Positions 1 through 8,718 of a stretch of 64,000 nt of DNA are shown one piece after another. The notes beneath the pieces are model-generated. The model saw only the letters and a list, made by a program, of their open reading frames with translations. It searched no databases and had not been told where the DNA came from. The stretch spans positions 66,438 to 130,437 of the forward strand of contig JBLXFD010000011.1 in the NCBI GenBank assembly GCA_048262455.1, read 5' to 3'. A program made the translations under genes and the position numbers. Within the stretch, counting starts at the first letter, position 1; every line of letters starts with the position of its first letter. The stretch is from Psychromarinibacter sp048262455 (lineage in GTDB: Bacteria > Pseudomonadota > Alphaproteobacteria > Rhodobacterales > Rhodobacteraceae).

Positions 1-497
1 GCCAGGACCAGGCTTTCGCCAAGCTCGATACCATCAAGGACGATGTCGTGTGGTGGTCCGCCGCCGCCGAGCCGCCGCAGCTGATGGCTGACGGCGAGGT
101 GGTGATCGGGTCCTCCTACAACGGCCGCTGGTTCTCGGCGATCGAGGAGCAGGACCAGCCGATCGAGATGCTCTGGGACGCGCAGGTCTTCGACCTGGAC
201 GGCTGGATCATCCCCGCCGGCCTGCCGGAGGACCGCCTGAACCGCGTGATGCATTTCGTCAAGTTCGCCACCGACACCCAGCGGCTGGCCGACCAGGCGA
301 AGTACATCTCCTACGGCCCGGCGCGTCTGAGCTCCGCGCCGCTGGTCTCGACCCATGCCGAGCTTGGCATCGAGATGGCGCCGCACATGCCGACCGACCC
401 GAACAACGCCGAGAACACCTTCCTCTACAACTACGAGTGGTGGGCGGATTATCGGGACGACCTGGACGCCAAGTTCCAGGCCTGGCTGACCCAGTAA
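1..497 (+). CDS. ABC transporter substrate-binding protein, polyamine (PotD) type, C-terminal part
   Basis: The gene enters from the left edge in frame 3, leaving 164 codons before the TAA stop; its start lies outside the window. The visible part has the aromatic, acidic texture of PotD/PotF-type periplasmic binding proteins (VVWWSA, YNGRW and an MPTDPNN stretch near the end). These proteins capture putrescine or spermidine, or related cations, and pass them to the inner-membrane permeases. Two permeases of the matching family follow at 882 and 2515, which supports the call. The ligand cannot be read from this fragment. A strong hairpin sits just after the stop, as is common behind binding-protein genes that need more product than their permeases. 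Confidence 0.8.
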   Translation, partial: QDQAFAKLDTIKDDVVWWSAAAEPPQLMADGEVVIGSSYNGRWFSAIEEQDQPIEMLWDAQVFDLDGWIIPAGLPEDRLNRVMHFVKFATDTQRLADQAKYISYGPARLSSAPLVSTHAELGIEMAPHMPTDPNNAENTFLYNYEWWADYRDDLDAKFQAWLTQ

Positions 498-505
498 GCC
501 AAGAC

Positions 506-532
506 GCGCGGGCGGGATCTTCCCGCCCGCGC
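506..532 (+). terminator. Intra-operon hairpin after binding-protein gene
   Basis: A perfect 12-bp inverted repeat (506-517 with 521-532) closes on a 3-nt TCT loop, nine bases after the stop. Only three T residues follow, so it is more likely a partial terminator or 3' mRNA stabiliser than a full stop for the operon. Confidence 0.6.
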
Positions 533-594
533 CGTTTCGGGCACGGTCCGCAGAGGCCGGCCCTTTTGTCCATTTTGACGACGGGGAGCGCGGC

Positions 595-882
595 ATGCCC
601 AAGGGCTACATCATCGGACACATCAAGGTGACGGATCCCGAGGCCTATCCCGAGTACGTGCGCCGGGACACGCCGATCCTTGAACGCCTGGGCGCCCGTT
701 TCGTGGTGCGCGGCGGCAGGGGCGAGGTGCGCGAGGGCGACTGCGGCGACCGCCACGTGGTGATCGAGTTCCCCAGCTACGAAGAGGCGCTGGCCGCCTA
801 CAACGACCCCGACTACCAGGAGGTCGCCGCGATCCGCCGCGCCTCTGCCGACAGCATCATCGTGGTGGTGGAGGGAACCTGA
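595..882 (+). CDS. DUF1330 family protein
   Basis: A 95-residue protein beginning MPKGYIIGHIKVTDPEAYPE, the typical opening of DUF1330, a dimeric alpha/beta-barrel ferredoxin-like fold related to ABM/NIPSNAP domains. The rest fits the family: a conserved R-G-G turn near residue 40, the H-V-V-I-E-F strand near 60, and an A-Y-N-D-P-x-Y segment near 75. There is no signal peptide, so it should be cytosolic. No reaction is firmly established for the family. It lies inside the importer operon, between binding protein and permeases, and its stop overlaps the next start (TGATG), so it is probably co-translated and may act on the imported compound. Confidence 0.8.
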   Translation: MPKGYIIGHIKVTDPEAYPEYVRRDTPILERLGARFVVRGGRGEVREGDCGDRHVVIEFPSYEEALAAYNDPDYQEVAAIRRASADSIIVVVEGT

Positions 883-2510
883 TGGCAGACGTGACCTCCG
901 GCCCCGACGTCCAGACCGGGCCGACCCCCGACAACGCCCTGCGCGAGGCCGACGCCGCCGAGGCGGGCCCGGTCCTTGCCGCCGACGGGCGGCCGCTGAA
1001 GCACTCGCTGCGCCGGGCCCTGCGGCGCGAGAAGCTGCGGGCGCCGGCGCTGATCGCGCCGCTGCTGATCTTCGTGCTGGTCACCTTCATCGCGCCGATC
1101 GCGGACATGCTGTTCCGCTCGGTCGAGAACGAGATCGTCACCGAAACCATCCCGCGCACCACCATGGCCCTGCGCGACTGGGACTACGAGGCGGGCGAGG
1201 CGCCGGGCGAGGATGTCTATGCCGCGCTTTACGCCGACCTTTTCGAGGCCGAGGAATTCAAGATCCACACCCGGCTGGGCAGCCGCCTGAACTACGAGAC
1301 CAGCGGCATGTCCTCGCTGTTCCGCAAGACCGGGCGCGGCATCGGCCGCTTCGACACCGACGCCTATACCGACGCCTTCGTCGAGGCCGACCCCGCCTGG
1401 GAGGACCCCGCCACCTGGATCACGCTGATGCAGGGCGAGGAGATCGGCGCGGTGCTGCCGGAGACCGTCTCTGCCTGGAACAGCTGGCTGCGGGTGCTGG
1501 AGAACAAGAAGGACGCGGTGGCCGAGGAACAGCCCGAGGACCTGCTGTACACCATGCTCTACCGCGACCTGACCGCGAACGCGGACGCCGTCGCGGGTTA
1601 CGCCGGCCCCGGCGCCGCGCTTCTGCAGGCCGCTGCCGAAACCGCCGCGGCGACCCAGCCGGTGTCGCTGAGGGAACAGTTCGTCGATGTCGACAAGGAC
1701 TGGGCCGACGTCGAGGTCTGGGGCACCATCAAGGCCTTCGCCGCGCGCTACACCCCGGGTTACTTCCTGGCCTCGGTGGACCTGCAGCTGACCCCCGCGG
1801 GGATCGAGCAGCAGCCCGACGACCAGAAGATCTACATGCTGCTGTTCAAGCGCACGATGTTCATGAGCCTAATGATCATGGGCTCCTGCATCCTGCTGGG
1901 CTATCCCATTGCCTACCTGCTGGCGCGGCTGCCCATGCGGTCGGCCAACGTGCTGATGATCCTGGTGCTGCTGCCGTTCTGGACCTCGCTGCTGGTGCGG
2001 ACCTCGGCCTGGAAGATCCTGCTGCAGCAGCAGGGGGTCATCAACGACCTGCTGGTCTGGCTGGGGCTGGTCAGCGAGGCCGGGCGTCTGGCGCTGATCA
2101 ACAACCAGACCGGCACCATCATCGCGATGACGCACATCCTGCTGCCCTTCATGATCCTGCCGCTCTACTCGGTGATGAAGACCATTCCGCCGGCCTACGT
2201 TCGGGCCGCCAAGTCGCTGGGCGCCACGCCCTGGACGGCCTTCTGGCGGGTCTATTTCCCGCAGTCGGTCCCGGGGATCGGCGCGGGCTCGATCCTCGTG
2301 TTCATCCTGGCGATCGGCTACTACATCACGCCGGAACTCGTGGGCGGCACCACGGGCACCTTCATCTCCAACCGCATCGCCTACCACATCTCCAGTTCGC
2401 TGAACTGGGGCCTGGCGGCGGCGCTTGGGACCATCCTGCTGGCGGTCGTGCTGATCCTCTACTGGGTCTACGACAGGATCGTCGGCATCGACAACGTGAG
2501 CCTGGGGTAA
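882..2510 (+). CDS. ABC transporter permease, PotB-like, with large periplasmic insertion
   Basis: A 542-residue inner-membrane permease. Residues 1-55 are a hydrophilic cytoplasmic tail, TM1 spans about 57-80, and the remaining helices run from about 325 to 535. The EAA loop that docks the ATPase is visible around residues 440-465 (AAKSLGATPWTAFWRVYFPQ). Ordinary PotB proteins have about 285 residues; here about 245 hydrophilic residues rich in Asp, Glu and Trp separate TM1 from TM2, predicted to be extracytoplasmic. Long inserts at this place occur in some alphaproteobacterial polyamine-type permeases. The ATG overlaps the preceding stop by one base and the partner permease starts four bases after this stop. 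No ATPase gene is present downstream, so it must lie upstream of the window or elsewhere. Confidence 0.85.
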   Translation: MADVTSGPDVQTGPTPDNALREADAAEAGPVLAADGRPLKHSLRRALRREKLRAPALIAPLLIFVLVTFIAPIADMLFRSVENEIVTETIPRTTMALRDWDYEAGEAPGEDVYAALYADLFEAEEFKIHTRLGSRLNYETSGMSSLFRKTGRGIGRFDTDAYTDAFVEADPAWEDPATWITLMQGEEIGAVLPETVSAWNSWLRVLENKKDAVAEEQPEDLLYTMLYRDLTANADAVAGYAGPGAALLQAAAETAAATQPVSLREQFVDVDKDWADVEVWGTIKAFAARYTPGYFLASVDLQLTPAGIEQQPDDQKIYMLLFKRTMFMSLMIMGSCILLGYPIAYLLARLPMRSANVLMILVLLPFWTSLLVRTSAWKILLQQQGVINDLLVWLGLVSEAGRLALINNQTGTIIAMTHILLPFMILPLYSVMKTIPPAYVRAAKSLGATPWTAFWRVYFPQSVPGIGAGSILVFILAIGYYITPELVGGTTGTFISNRIAYHISSSLNWGLAAALGTILLAVVLILYWVYDRIVGIDNVSLG

Positions 2511-2514
2511 GCCG

Positions 2515-3693
2515 ATGCAGGTCGTGACCGTGAAGAAACCATCGTTCACAGGCTTCACGCTGCCGTTGACGGCGGTGCTGGGGGGGCTGTTCGGGCTGCT
2601 GGTGGGCATCGCCCACGAGACCGCCTTGGTGGGGCTGGTCGCGGGCGCTGTCTTCGGCGCCGCGCTGGCCTGGGTGCTGGAGCGTTTCGTGCCGCAGCGG
2701 CGTGCGGGCTATGCGCTGGCCGCAGGGCTTTGCGCGGTGATCGGGCTGCTGGTGGCGGGCTTTGCCGGCGCCGTGGGCGGCGCGGTGCTGGGGCTGGTGC
2801 TGGGCTGGTTCATCTACTGGCTGGACCGGGGTGACTACCGCCGCGGGGTGCCGCAATACGCCACCGCGGGCGAGGTGCTGTGGCACAATACCTACCTGCT
2901 GATCTGCGGGCTGATCTTCTTTTTCCTGATCGCGCCGATCCTGACGATCATTCCGCTGTCCTTCAACGCAGAGAACTTCTTTACCTTCACCCCCGCGATG
3001 CTGGCCTTCGACCCCGACGGCTACTCGCTGAAGCACTACCGCGACTTCTTCTCGAACCCCGACTGGCAGCAGGCGCTGCGCAACTCGGTGCAGATCGCGC
3101 CGGCGGCGACCATCCTTTCGGTCTCGCTGGGCACCCTGGCCGCCATCGGGCTGAGCCAGACCCACGTGCCGTTCCGCCGGGCGATCATGGCGATCCTGAT
3201 CTCGCCGATGATCGTGCCGCTGATCATCTCGGCGGCGGGGATGTACTTCTTCTACAGCCGGATCGGGCTGCAGGGCACTTACCTGGGCGTGGTGCTGGCC
3301 CACGCGGCGCTGGGGATCCCCTTCGTCATCATCACGGTGACGGCGACGCTGGTGGGCTTCGACGACTCGCTGACGCGGGCGGCGGCGAACATGGGGGCGA
3401 ACCCGGTGCGGACCTTCTTCAAGGTGCAAATGCCGCTGATCCTGCCGGGTGTGATCTCGGGCGGACTGTTCGCCTTCATCACCTCCTTCGACGAGGTGGT
3501 GGTGGTGCTGTTCGTGGGCTCGGCGGGGCAGAAGACGCTGCCGTGGCAGATGTTCACGGGGCTGCGGGAGCAGATCTCGCCGACGATCCTGGCGGTGGCG
3601 ACGATCCTGGTGGTGATCTCGATCGCGCTGCTGACCACGGTGGAGCTGCTGCGGCGGAGGTCGGAGCGGCTGCGGGGGCTGTCGCCGGGGTGA
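2515..3693 (+). CDS. ABC transporter permease, PotC-like, with N-terminal membrane extension
   Basis: A 392-residue partner permease for the gene before it. The PotC-like core occupies about residues 120-385, with the EAA loop near 280-305 (RAAANMGANPVRTFFKVQMP). The first ~110 residues are extra compared with standard PotC and contain three short glycine- and alanine-rich hydrophobic segments that look like added membrane helices. The start follows the previous stop by four bases, so it closes the operon. Its 3' end faces a tandem repeat array and then a convergent gene. The substrate is inferred only from family resemblance to be a polyamine or similar cation. Confidence 0.85.
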   Translation: MQVVTVKKPSFTGFTLPLTAVLGGLFGLLVGIAHETALVGLVAGAVFGAALAWVLERFVPQRRAGYALAAGLCAVIGLLVAGFAGAVGGAVLGLVLGWFIYWLDRGDYRRGVPQYATAGEVLWHNTYLLICGLIFFFLIAPILTIIPLSFNAENFFTFTPAMLAFDPDGYSLKHYRDFFSNPDWQQALRNSVQIAPAATILSVSLGTLAAIGLSQTHVPFRRAIMAILISPMIVPLIISAAGMYFFYSRIGLQGTYLGVVLAHAALGIPFVIITVTATLVGFDDSLTRAAANMGANPVRTFFKVQMPLILPGVISGGLFAFITSFDEVVVVLFVGSAGQKTLPWQMFTGLREQISPTILAVATILVVISIALLTTVELLRRRSERLRGLSPG

Positions 3694-3708
3694 GGCGGCT
3701 TCCGAGGG

Positions 3709-4320
3709 ATGCGCTGTTGCGCCCCGAACAAGCCGAAGGCGCGGGGCGAGCGCCTGCCCGTCCCCGCGGGCTGGCGCTTTGGGGGCCGCAGGGCAAGGCT
3801 CATTCTGTGCGCGGATGTGGCCGGGATAAAGCGCCTTTGCCGAAGTTCGGCAGCGCCAGCCCACGGGCAGGCTTGTGTTGCGCCATGGCGGGGTGAACCC
3901 CGCCCTACACTTCCTTACGAATGAAGCGCTGATGCGCCCCGAACAAGCCGAAGGCGCGGGGCGAGCGCCTGCCCGTTCCGGCGGGCTGGCGCTGTGTCAT
4001 CTGCGTACAAGGCTCATTCGGTGCGCGGACTTGGTTGGGATAAAGCGCCCATGCCGGAGTGAGGCTGCGCCATCCCACGGGCAGGCTGGCGTTGCGCTTT
4101 GGCGGGGTGAACCCCGCCCTACCACTTCCGAATGAAGCGCTGACCAGCCCCCGAACAAGCCGAAGGCGCGGGGGCGAGCGCCTGCCCGTTGCGGCGGGCT
4201 GGCGCTGTGTCGTCCGCAGGGCAACGCTCATTCGGAGCGCGGGTATGGCTGGGATAAAGTGCCTATGCCGGAGTGAGGCGGCGCCAGCCCACGGGCCGGC
4301 TCCCGTTGCGCCAAGCCAAC
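3709..4320. repeat. Tandem array of a ~215-bp hairpin-rich repeat (three copies, last one truncated)
   Basis: Three head-to-tail units share a core beginning CCCCGAACAAGCC at 3722, 3937 and 4149, a period of 215 and 212 bp. Each full unit ends in a near-perfect hairpin, GGCGGGG-TGAA-CCCCGCC, followed by CTAC (3887-3908, 4101-4122). Read on the minus strand this is GTAG plus a stem, the layout of REP elements. Further GC-rich dyads lie around the GGCGC...GCGCC and GCGCC...GGCGC segments. The third unit loses its final hairpin where it meets the convergent gene ending at 4328. Short open frames within it are repeat artefacts. The same unit recurs four times at the right edge of the window. Confidence 0.9.
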
Positions 4321-4327
4321 GCACCGC

Positions 4328-5263
4328 TCAAGGCAGGATCGCCAGCCACACCCATATCGTCCCGATGCTCAGCGCCGTGGCGATCAGGATGCTCGACGCG
4401 GCGACCCGGCGGCCGACCCCGTACATGTTGGCGAAGAGAAAGGTGTTCACCCCCGGCGCCATCGAGGCCATCAGCACCGTCGCGCGCAGCTCCTCGGTGG
4501 ACAGGGCGAAGGCGCGGCCCAACCCGTAGGCGACCCCGGGATGCACCACCAGCGACAGCACGCAGACCATGGCGATGGGGGCGGCGTCGCCCTCGGGGCG
4601 GTAGCGGTAAAGCACGCCCCCCAGCCCGAACAAGGCCGCCGGCAGCGCCGCGCGCACCATCAGGTTCAGCGCGTCCGACAGCACGACCGGCAGGGTCAGC
4701 CCCACCAGGTTCACCGCCAGCCCCAGCAGGATCGCCAGCAACAGCGCGTTCGAGAACATCGCCTTCAGGATCGTGCGGGCATGGCGCAGCGCGCTTTGTC
4801 CGGTGCCCCGGGCGCGCACCAGCTCCATCGCCGTCAGGCCGATCCCGTAGCAGAAGGGCACGTGGATCGTGATGATCATGAAGTTGTACTGCAGCGTCTC
4901 CATGCCGTAGGCGCGCTCTGTGATCGCAAGGCCCAGCAGCACCGAGTTCGAGAACAGCGCGCAGAAGCCGATGGCGACGCAGTCTTCCCAGGGCCGGCGG
5001 AACAGCAGCCGCGCGCCGAAGAAGCCGGCGAGAAAGCCCGCCAGCGCGCCGGTATAGAAGCTGGCCATCAGTGCCGGGCGGAAGTTGCCGTCGAGATCCA
5101 GCGTCGCCATGGCCACGAACAGCAGGCAGGGGATCGCGAAGCTCTGGGCGAAGCGCATCAGCCCGTCCACCGCCACCGCCGAGAACAACCCGCGCCAGGC
5201 GGCGTAATAGCCGAAGCCGATGACGATGAAGACCGGCAGGATGACGTCCAGCAGCACCTGCAT
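4328..5263 (-). CDS. AEC family (auxin efflux carrier-like) transporter
   Basis: A 311-residue, very hydrophobic protein, the usual length of the AEC/Mem_trans family, with about ten predicted helices in two inverted halves and no signal peptide. Family members move organic anions such as malate or malonate, or auxin-like acids; the substrate here cannot be told. The start MQVLLDVILPVFIVIGFGYY is a typical AEC N terminus. It is the last gene of the leftward housekeeping run, 21 bases after the MBL hydrolase, and converges on the repeat array. Confidence 0.85.
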   Translation of the reverse strand: MQVLLDVILPVFIVIGFGYYAAWRGLFSAVAVDGLMRFAQSFAIPCLLFVAMATLDLDGNFRPALMASFYTGALAGFLAGFFGARLLFRRPWEDCVAIGFCALFSNSVLLGLAITERAYGMETLQYNFMIITIHVPFCYGIGLTAMELVRARGTGQSALRHARTILKAMFSNALLLAILLGLAVNLVGLTLPVVLSDALNLMVRAALPAALFGLGGVLYRYRPEGDAAPIAMVCVLSLVVHPGVAYGLGRAFALSTEELRATVLMASMAPGVNTFLFANMYGVGRRVAASSILIATALSIGTIWVWLAILP

Positions 5264-5284
5264 CAGCGTAACGCCCGGGCGGGG

Positions 5285-6082
5285 TCAGAGCGCATGGCGC
5301 AGGACCATGCCGTCGTAGGCCGGGATGATGTGGTCGGGGGTCTCGGCGGCGAGCGTGTCGTGGTCGAGGTCGATGTGCATGTTGGTCAGCACCGCGCGGC
5401 GCGGGGCGGCGCGGGCGATCCATTCCAGCGATTGTTCAAGGTGCGAATGGGTCGGGTGCGGGGTGCGGCGCAGGGCGTCGAGGATCCACAGGTCAAGGTT
5501 CTCGACGGCGCGCCAGGCCTCATCCGTCATCTCGGCCACGTCGGGCAGGTAGGCGACGCCCCCCATGCGGAACCCCAGCGCGTCGATGGCGCCGTGTCCG
5601 ACGCGGAAGGGCGCCAGCGTGATCTCTCCGCCCGCGCCGTCCACCGTCACCGGCCCCTCGATCAGGTGCATGTCGAGGATCGGCGGGTAGCTGGAGCCCT
5701 CGGGTTGCACGAAGGCATAGGTGAACCGCTCCATCAAAGCCGAGCGGGTGGGGGCGTCGGCCCAGACCGGCAGGCGGCGGCGCAGGTTGAAGACCACCAT
5801 CCGCAGGTCGTCGATGCCGTGCACGTGGTCGGCGTGGGCATGGGTGTAGACCACCGCGTCGAGGGTGCCGATGCCGGCGTCCAGCAGCTGCGCGCGCAGG
5901 TCGGGGCTGGTGTCGATCAGCACCCGCGTGGTGCCGGAAGGCCCGTCCCGTTCCACCAGCAGAGAGCAGCGGCGGCGGTGGTTGCGGGGGTTGGCGGGAT
6001 CGCAGGCGCCCCAGTGGCCGCCGAGACGCGGCACCCCGCCCGACGAGCCGCAGCCTAGGATGGTGAAGCGCAGCTCGTCCAT
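5285..6082 (-). CDS. MBL-fold metallo-hydrolase (PhnP-like phosphodiesterase family)
   Basis: A 265-residue metallo-beta-lactamase-fold enzyme. The metal-binding motif HAHADH is at residues 81-86, preceded by the strand VLIDTSPDLR, and later metal ligands are plausible in GHGAID and the C-terminal HTHSHLEQS and NMHIDLDHD segments. The N-terminal CGSSGGVPRLG stretch is typical of PhnP/RNase Z-like hydrolases that cleave cyclic or linear phosphodiesters. No phn genes are nearby, so a C-P lyase role is not implied. In this order of genes (tmk, holB, tatD, MBL) the protein is a common Rhodobacterales neighbour. Its start overlaps the tatD stop by one base, so it is co-translated. Confidence 0.85.
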   Translation of the reverse strand: MDELRFTILGCGSSGGVPRLGGHWGACDPANPRNHRRRCSLLVERDGPSGTTRVLIDTSPDLRAQLLDAGIGTLDAVVYTHAHADHVHGIDDLRMVVFNLRRRLPVWADAPTRSALMERFTYAFVQPEGSSYPPILDMHLIEGPVTVDGAGGEITLAPFRVGHGAIDALGFRMGGVAYLPDVAEMTDEAWRAVENLDLWILDALRRTPHPTHSHLEQSLEWIARAAPRRAVLTNMHIDLDHDTLAAETPDHIIPAYDGMVLRHAL

Positions 6083-6885
6083 CAGGCGGCGGCTTCCCAG
6101 GCGGCGGCGCGGGTGAAGAGCCGGTCGAAGTTGGCCTGGGTGCGGGCGGCGAAATCGGCGTAGTCCATCCCGAAGACCTCGGCGCCGACGCGGGCGGTAT
6201 GGGCGGTATAGGCCGGCTCGTTGCGCTTGCCGCGGTGCGGGGGCGGGGCGAGGTAGGGGGCGTCGGTCTCCACCAAAACGCGGTCCACCGGGGCGGCGGC
6301 GAAGATCTCGCGCAGCTCGGTGCTTTTGGGGAAGGCGGCGATGCCGGACATCGACAGGTAGAACCCCAGATCCAGCGCCGCCTCGGCCAGCGCGCGGGAG
6401 GACGAGAAGCAGTGCATCACGCAGGTATAGGCGCCGGCGCGGTGTTCCTCGGTCAGGATCCGCGCCATGTCGTCGTCGGCGTCGCGGGCGTGGATGATCA
6501 GCGGCAGGCCGGTGCGGCGCGCGGCCTCGATGTGGATGCGCAGGCTTTCCTGCTGCACCGCCTTTGTCTCGGCGGTGTAGTGGTAATCCAGCCCGGTCTC
6601 GCCGATGCCCACGAACTTCGGGTGGCGGGCGAGGGCGGTCAGCTGGTCCACCGTGGCCAGCGGTTCCTCGGCGGCGCTCATGGGGTGGGTGCCGGCAGCG
6701 TAGAACACCGGCGCGTGCGCCTCAGCGATGGCGCGCACCTGCGGCTCCTGCCGGAGGCGGGTGCAGATGGTGACCATGCGGGTGACCCCGGCCTCGGCGG
6801 CACGGGCGACCAGCGCGGCGGTCTCGCCCTCGAACTGCGGGAAGTCGAGGTGGCAGTGGCTGTCGGTAATCCGGGGTACTGGCAT
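6082..6885 (-). CDS. tatD: TatD family metal-dependent DNase
   Basis: A TIM-barrel amidohydrolase-superfamily nuclease of 267 residues. Metal-binding H-x-H is at residues 10-12 (DSHCHLD), the bridging Glu is in GIGETGLDYHY, and later ligands are in IIHARDA, MHCFSS and the terminal ETDAPYLAPPPHRGKRNEP. The family removes nucleotides from DNA 3' ends and is linked to repair; it is not part of Tat export. I chose the start at 6885 (MPVPRITDSHCHLD), which follows the holB stop without overlap; an in-frame ATG 12 codons upstream would add an arginine-rich tail inside holB. Confidence 0.9.
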   Translation of the reverse strand: MPVPRITDSHCHLDFPQFEGETAALVARAAEAGVTRMVTICTRLRQEPQVRAIAEAHAPVFYAAGTHPMSAAEEPLATVDQLTALARHPKFVGIGETGLDYHYTAETKAVQQESLRIHIEAARRTGLPLIIHARDADDDMARILTEEHRAGAYTCVMHCFSSSRALAEAALDLGFYLSMSGIAAFPKSTELREIFAAAPVDRVLVETDAPYLAPPPHRGKRNEPAYTAHTARVGAEVFGMDYADFAARTQANFDRLFTRAAAWEAAA

Positions 6886-6892
6886 AAGGCGC

Positions 6893-8011
6893 TCAACCCG
6901 CCGCTTTCGCGGCGGTTTCATGGGTTTTCAAGACCATATCGAGGATGAGCGAGGCAGGGTCAAGGTTCACCGCGCGCCCGTGGCGGGCGCGGGCGCCAAG
7001 GTCCTGCGCCAGCGCGGCCCAGCGGCGGCCGGCGGCGGGCGAGGCGGAGAGGCGGCGCAGCATGTCGGCCTCGCCCCGCGCGGCGGGCGGATCGGGCGGG
7101 CCGAGGGCGCCGGCGCGGGCGGCGCGGGCGAGGAACAGGTCGAAAAGCTCCAGCAGCAGGGCGAAGCGGTCGGCGTTGGCGCGGCCGGTGGCGCTTTCGG
7201 CCAGTTTCAGCGCGCGGGCGCGGTCGTTGGGGTCCGAGAGCGTGGCGGCAAGGTCGGCGTAAAGCGCCAGCCCATCCATGGTCAGCAGCCGCAGCGCGGT
7301 GCCGACGGAGCCTTCGGAGAGCGCGGCCAGCGCGGCGGCTTCCTCGCCTGGGTCAACGCCGGCCTGCGCCAGCGCGGCGGCAAGGTCCCCGGGCCCGAGG
7401 GTGCGGCAGCGCAGGCGGCGGCAGCGCGACAGGATGGTGGGCAGCAGGCGCGAGGGCTGGTGCGCCACCAGCAGCAGGGTGGTGTCGGCGGGCGGCTCTT
7501 CCAGCAGCTTCAGCAAGGCGTTGGCGGCGTTGACGTTCATCTCGTCAGCGGCATCGACGATCACCACGCGGTGGCCGCCGTCGGCCGCCGACAGTTCGAA
7601 GAAGTGCTTGAGGCGGCGGATTTCCTCGACCGTGATCTCCTGGCGCAGGCGCTCTGCCTTGGCGTCCCAGGGGCGGCGCACCAGGAACAGGCGCGGCTCC
7701 GACAGGGCGGCGAGGCGGTGGGAGACGGGGTGATCCGGGTCCACCTCCAGCGAGGCGGGCGGGGGCGGGGCGCCGAACAGCCCCTCTTCCCCGGCCGGGG
7801 GCGCGGTCAGCAGGAAGCGGGCGATGCGCCAGGCGAGGGTGGCCTTGCCGACGCCGCGCGGGCCGGTGATCAGCCAGGCGTGGTGCATCCGGCCCGAGGC
7901 GTAAGCGTCGAGAAAGGCGGCCTCGGCCTCCTGCTGGCCCAGCAGGCGCGGGGTCTCGCGCGGGTGCGGGGCGCCGGGGGCGCGGTCGGCCTCTGGGGGC
8001 GCGTCGCTCAT
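6893..8011 (-). CDS. holB: DNA polymerase III subunit delta'
   Basis: A 372-residue clamp-loader subunit. The AAA+ core shows a P-loop-like GPRGVGKAT around residue 50; the last position, usually Ser or Thr after Lys, is Ala. The sensor region IVDAADEMNVNAANALLKLLEEPP is spread over residues ~150-175, followed by the ILSRCRRLR sensor-1 segment typical of delta' and DnaX. The protein loads the beta clamp together with delta and tau/gamma. Its start overlaps the tmk stop by four bases, and tmk-holB pairing is widely conserved in bacteria. Confidence 0.93.
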   Translation of the reverse strand: MSDAPPEADRAPGAPHPRETPRLLGQQEAEAAFLDAYASGRMHHAWLITGPRGVGKATLAWRIARFLLTAPPAGEEGLFGAPPPPASLEVDPDHPVSHRLAALSEPRLFLVRRPWDAKAERLRQEITVEEIRRLKHFFELSAADGGHRVVIVDAADEMNVNAANALLKLLEEPPADTTLLLVAHQPSRLLPTILSRCRRLRCRTLGPGDLAAALAQAGVDPGEEAAALAALSEGSVGTALRLLTMDGLALYADLAATLSDPNDRARALKLAESATGRANADRFALLLELFDLFLARAARAGALGPPDPPAARGEADMLRRLSASPAAGRRWAALAQDLGARARHGRAVNLDPASLILDMVLKTHETAAKAAG

Positions 8012-8643
8012 GGCGCGGCGCCGGCGATGGCACGCACCTCGGCTGCCACCTGTTCCACCGGGCGGTTGCCGTCGATGACGCGGAAGCGGTCCGGAAACTC
8101 CGTCGCCAGGGCGAGAAAGCCGTCGCGCATGGCCTGTTGCAGGTCGAGGCCGAAGTCCTCGAACCGTTCCTCGTGCCCCTTGCGGCCCTTGGCGCGGGCG
8201 AGGCCGGTGGCCGGGTCCATGTCGATCAGGAAGGTCAGGTCAGGCTCGCGCCCGATCATCAGCCGGTGCAGCACGTCCACCTTCTCGCGGAGGTTGCCGC
8301 GCGACAGGCCCTGGTACATCCGCGTGCTGTCGGCGAAGCGGTCGCAGACCACGCAGCGCCCCTCGGCCAGCGCCGGCTCGATCACCCGTTCCAGGTGGTC
8401 GCGGCGGGCGGCGGTGAACAGCAGGATCTCGGTCTCGGCCGACCAGCGGTCCGGGTCGCCCTCCAGCACCAGCCGCCGGATCTGCTCGGCGCCCGGGGAG
8501 CCGCCGGGCTCTCGCGTCAGCAGGCAGGGGACGCCGGCGGTGGTCAGCGCGTCGCGCAGCAGCCTTGCCTGGGTCGACTTGCCGGAGCCGTCGATGCCCT
8601 CGAAGGTGATGAAGCGGCCGGGGGCTGTGGAATGCGCGGGCAT
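8008..8643 (-). CDS. tmk: Thymidylate kinase
   Basis: A 211-residue kinase that phosphorylates dTMP to dTDP in the cytosol. The P-loop FEGIDGSGKST is near residues 14-24, the DRFADST motif (DRx type) near 100-106, and the lid segment is rich in Arg and Lys around 150-160. Length matches the family. It is the first gene of a tight set with holB (ATGA-type overlap) and tatD. It lies 75 bases downstream of the carboxypeptidase gene on the same strand, so it may share that transcript. Confidence 0.95.
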   Translation of the reverse strand: MPAHSTAPGRFITFEGIDGSGKSTQARLLRDALTTAGVPCLLTREPGGSPGAEQIRRLVLEGDPDRWSAETEILLFTAARRDHLERVIEPALAEGRCVVCDRFADSTRMYQGLSRGNLREKVDVLHRLMIGREPDLTFLIDMDPATGLARAKGRKGHEERFEDFGLDLQQAMRDGFLALATEFPDRFRVIDGNRPVEQVAAEVRAIAGAAP

Positions 8644-8718
8644 GTCGCTGGGGTAGCCGGGTGCGGGGGGCTGGTCAACCGGCCTGCGGCGGCGCGGGGC
8701 AGGGGGCGCGGAAAGGGG

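Noticed and set aside
3709..4320. Short frames in the repeat array that translate to similar peptides on either strand
   Set aside because: They follow the repeat, have no ribosome-binding sites, and recur only because the DNA unit recurs.
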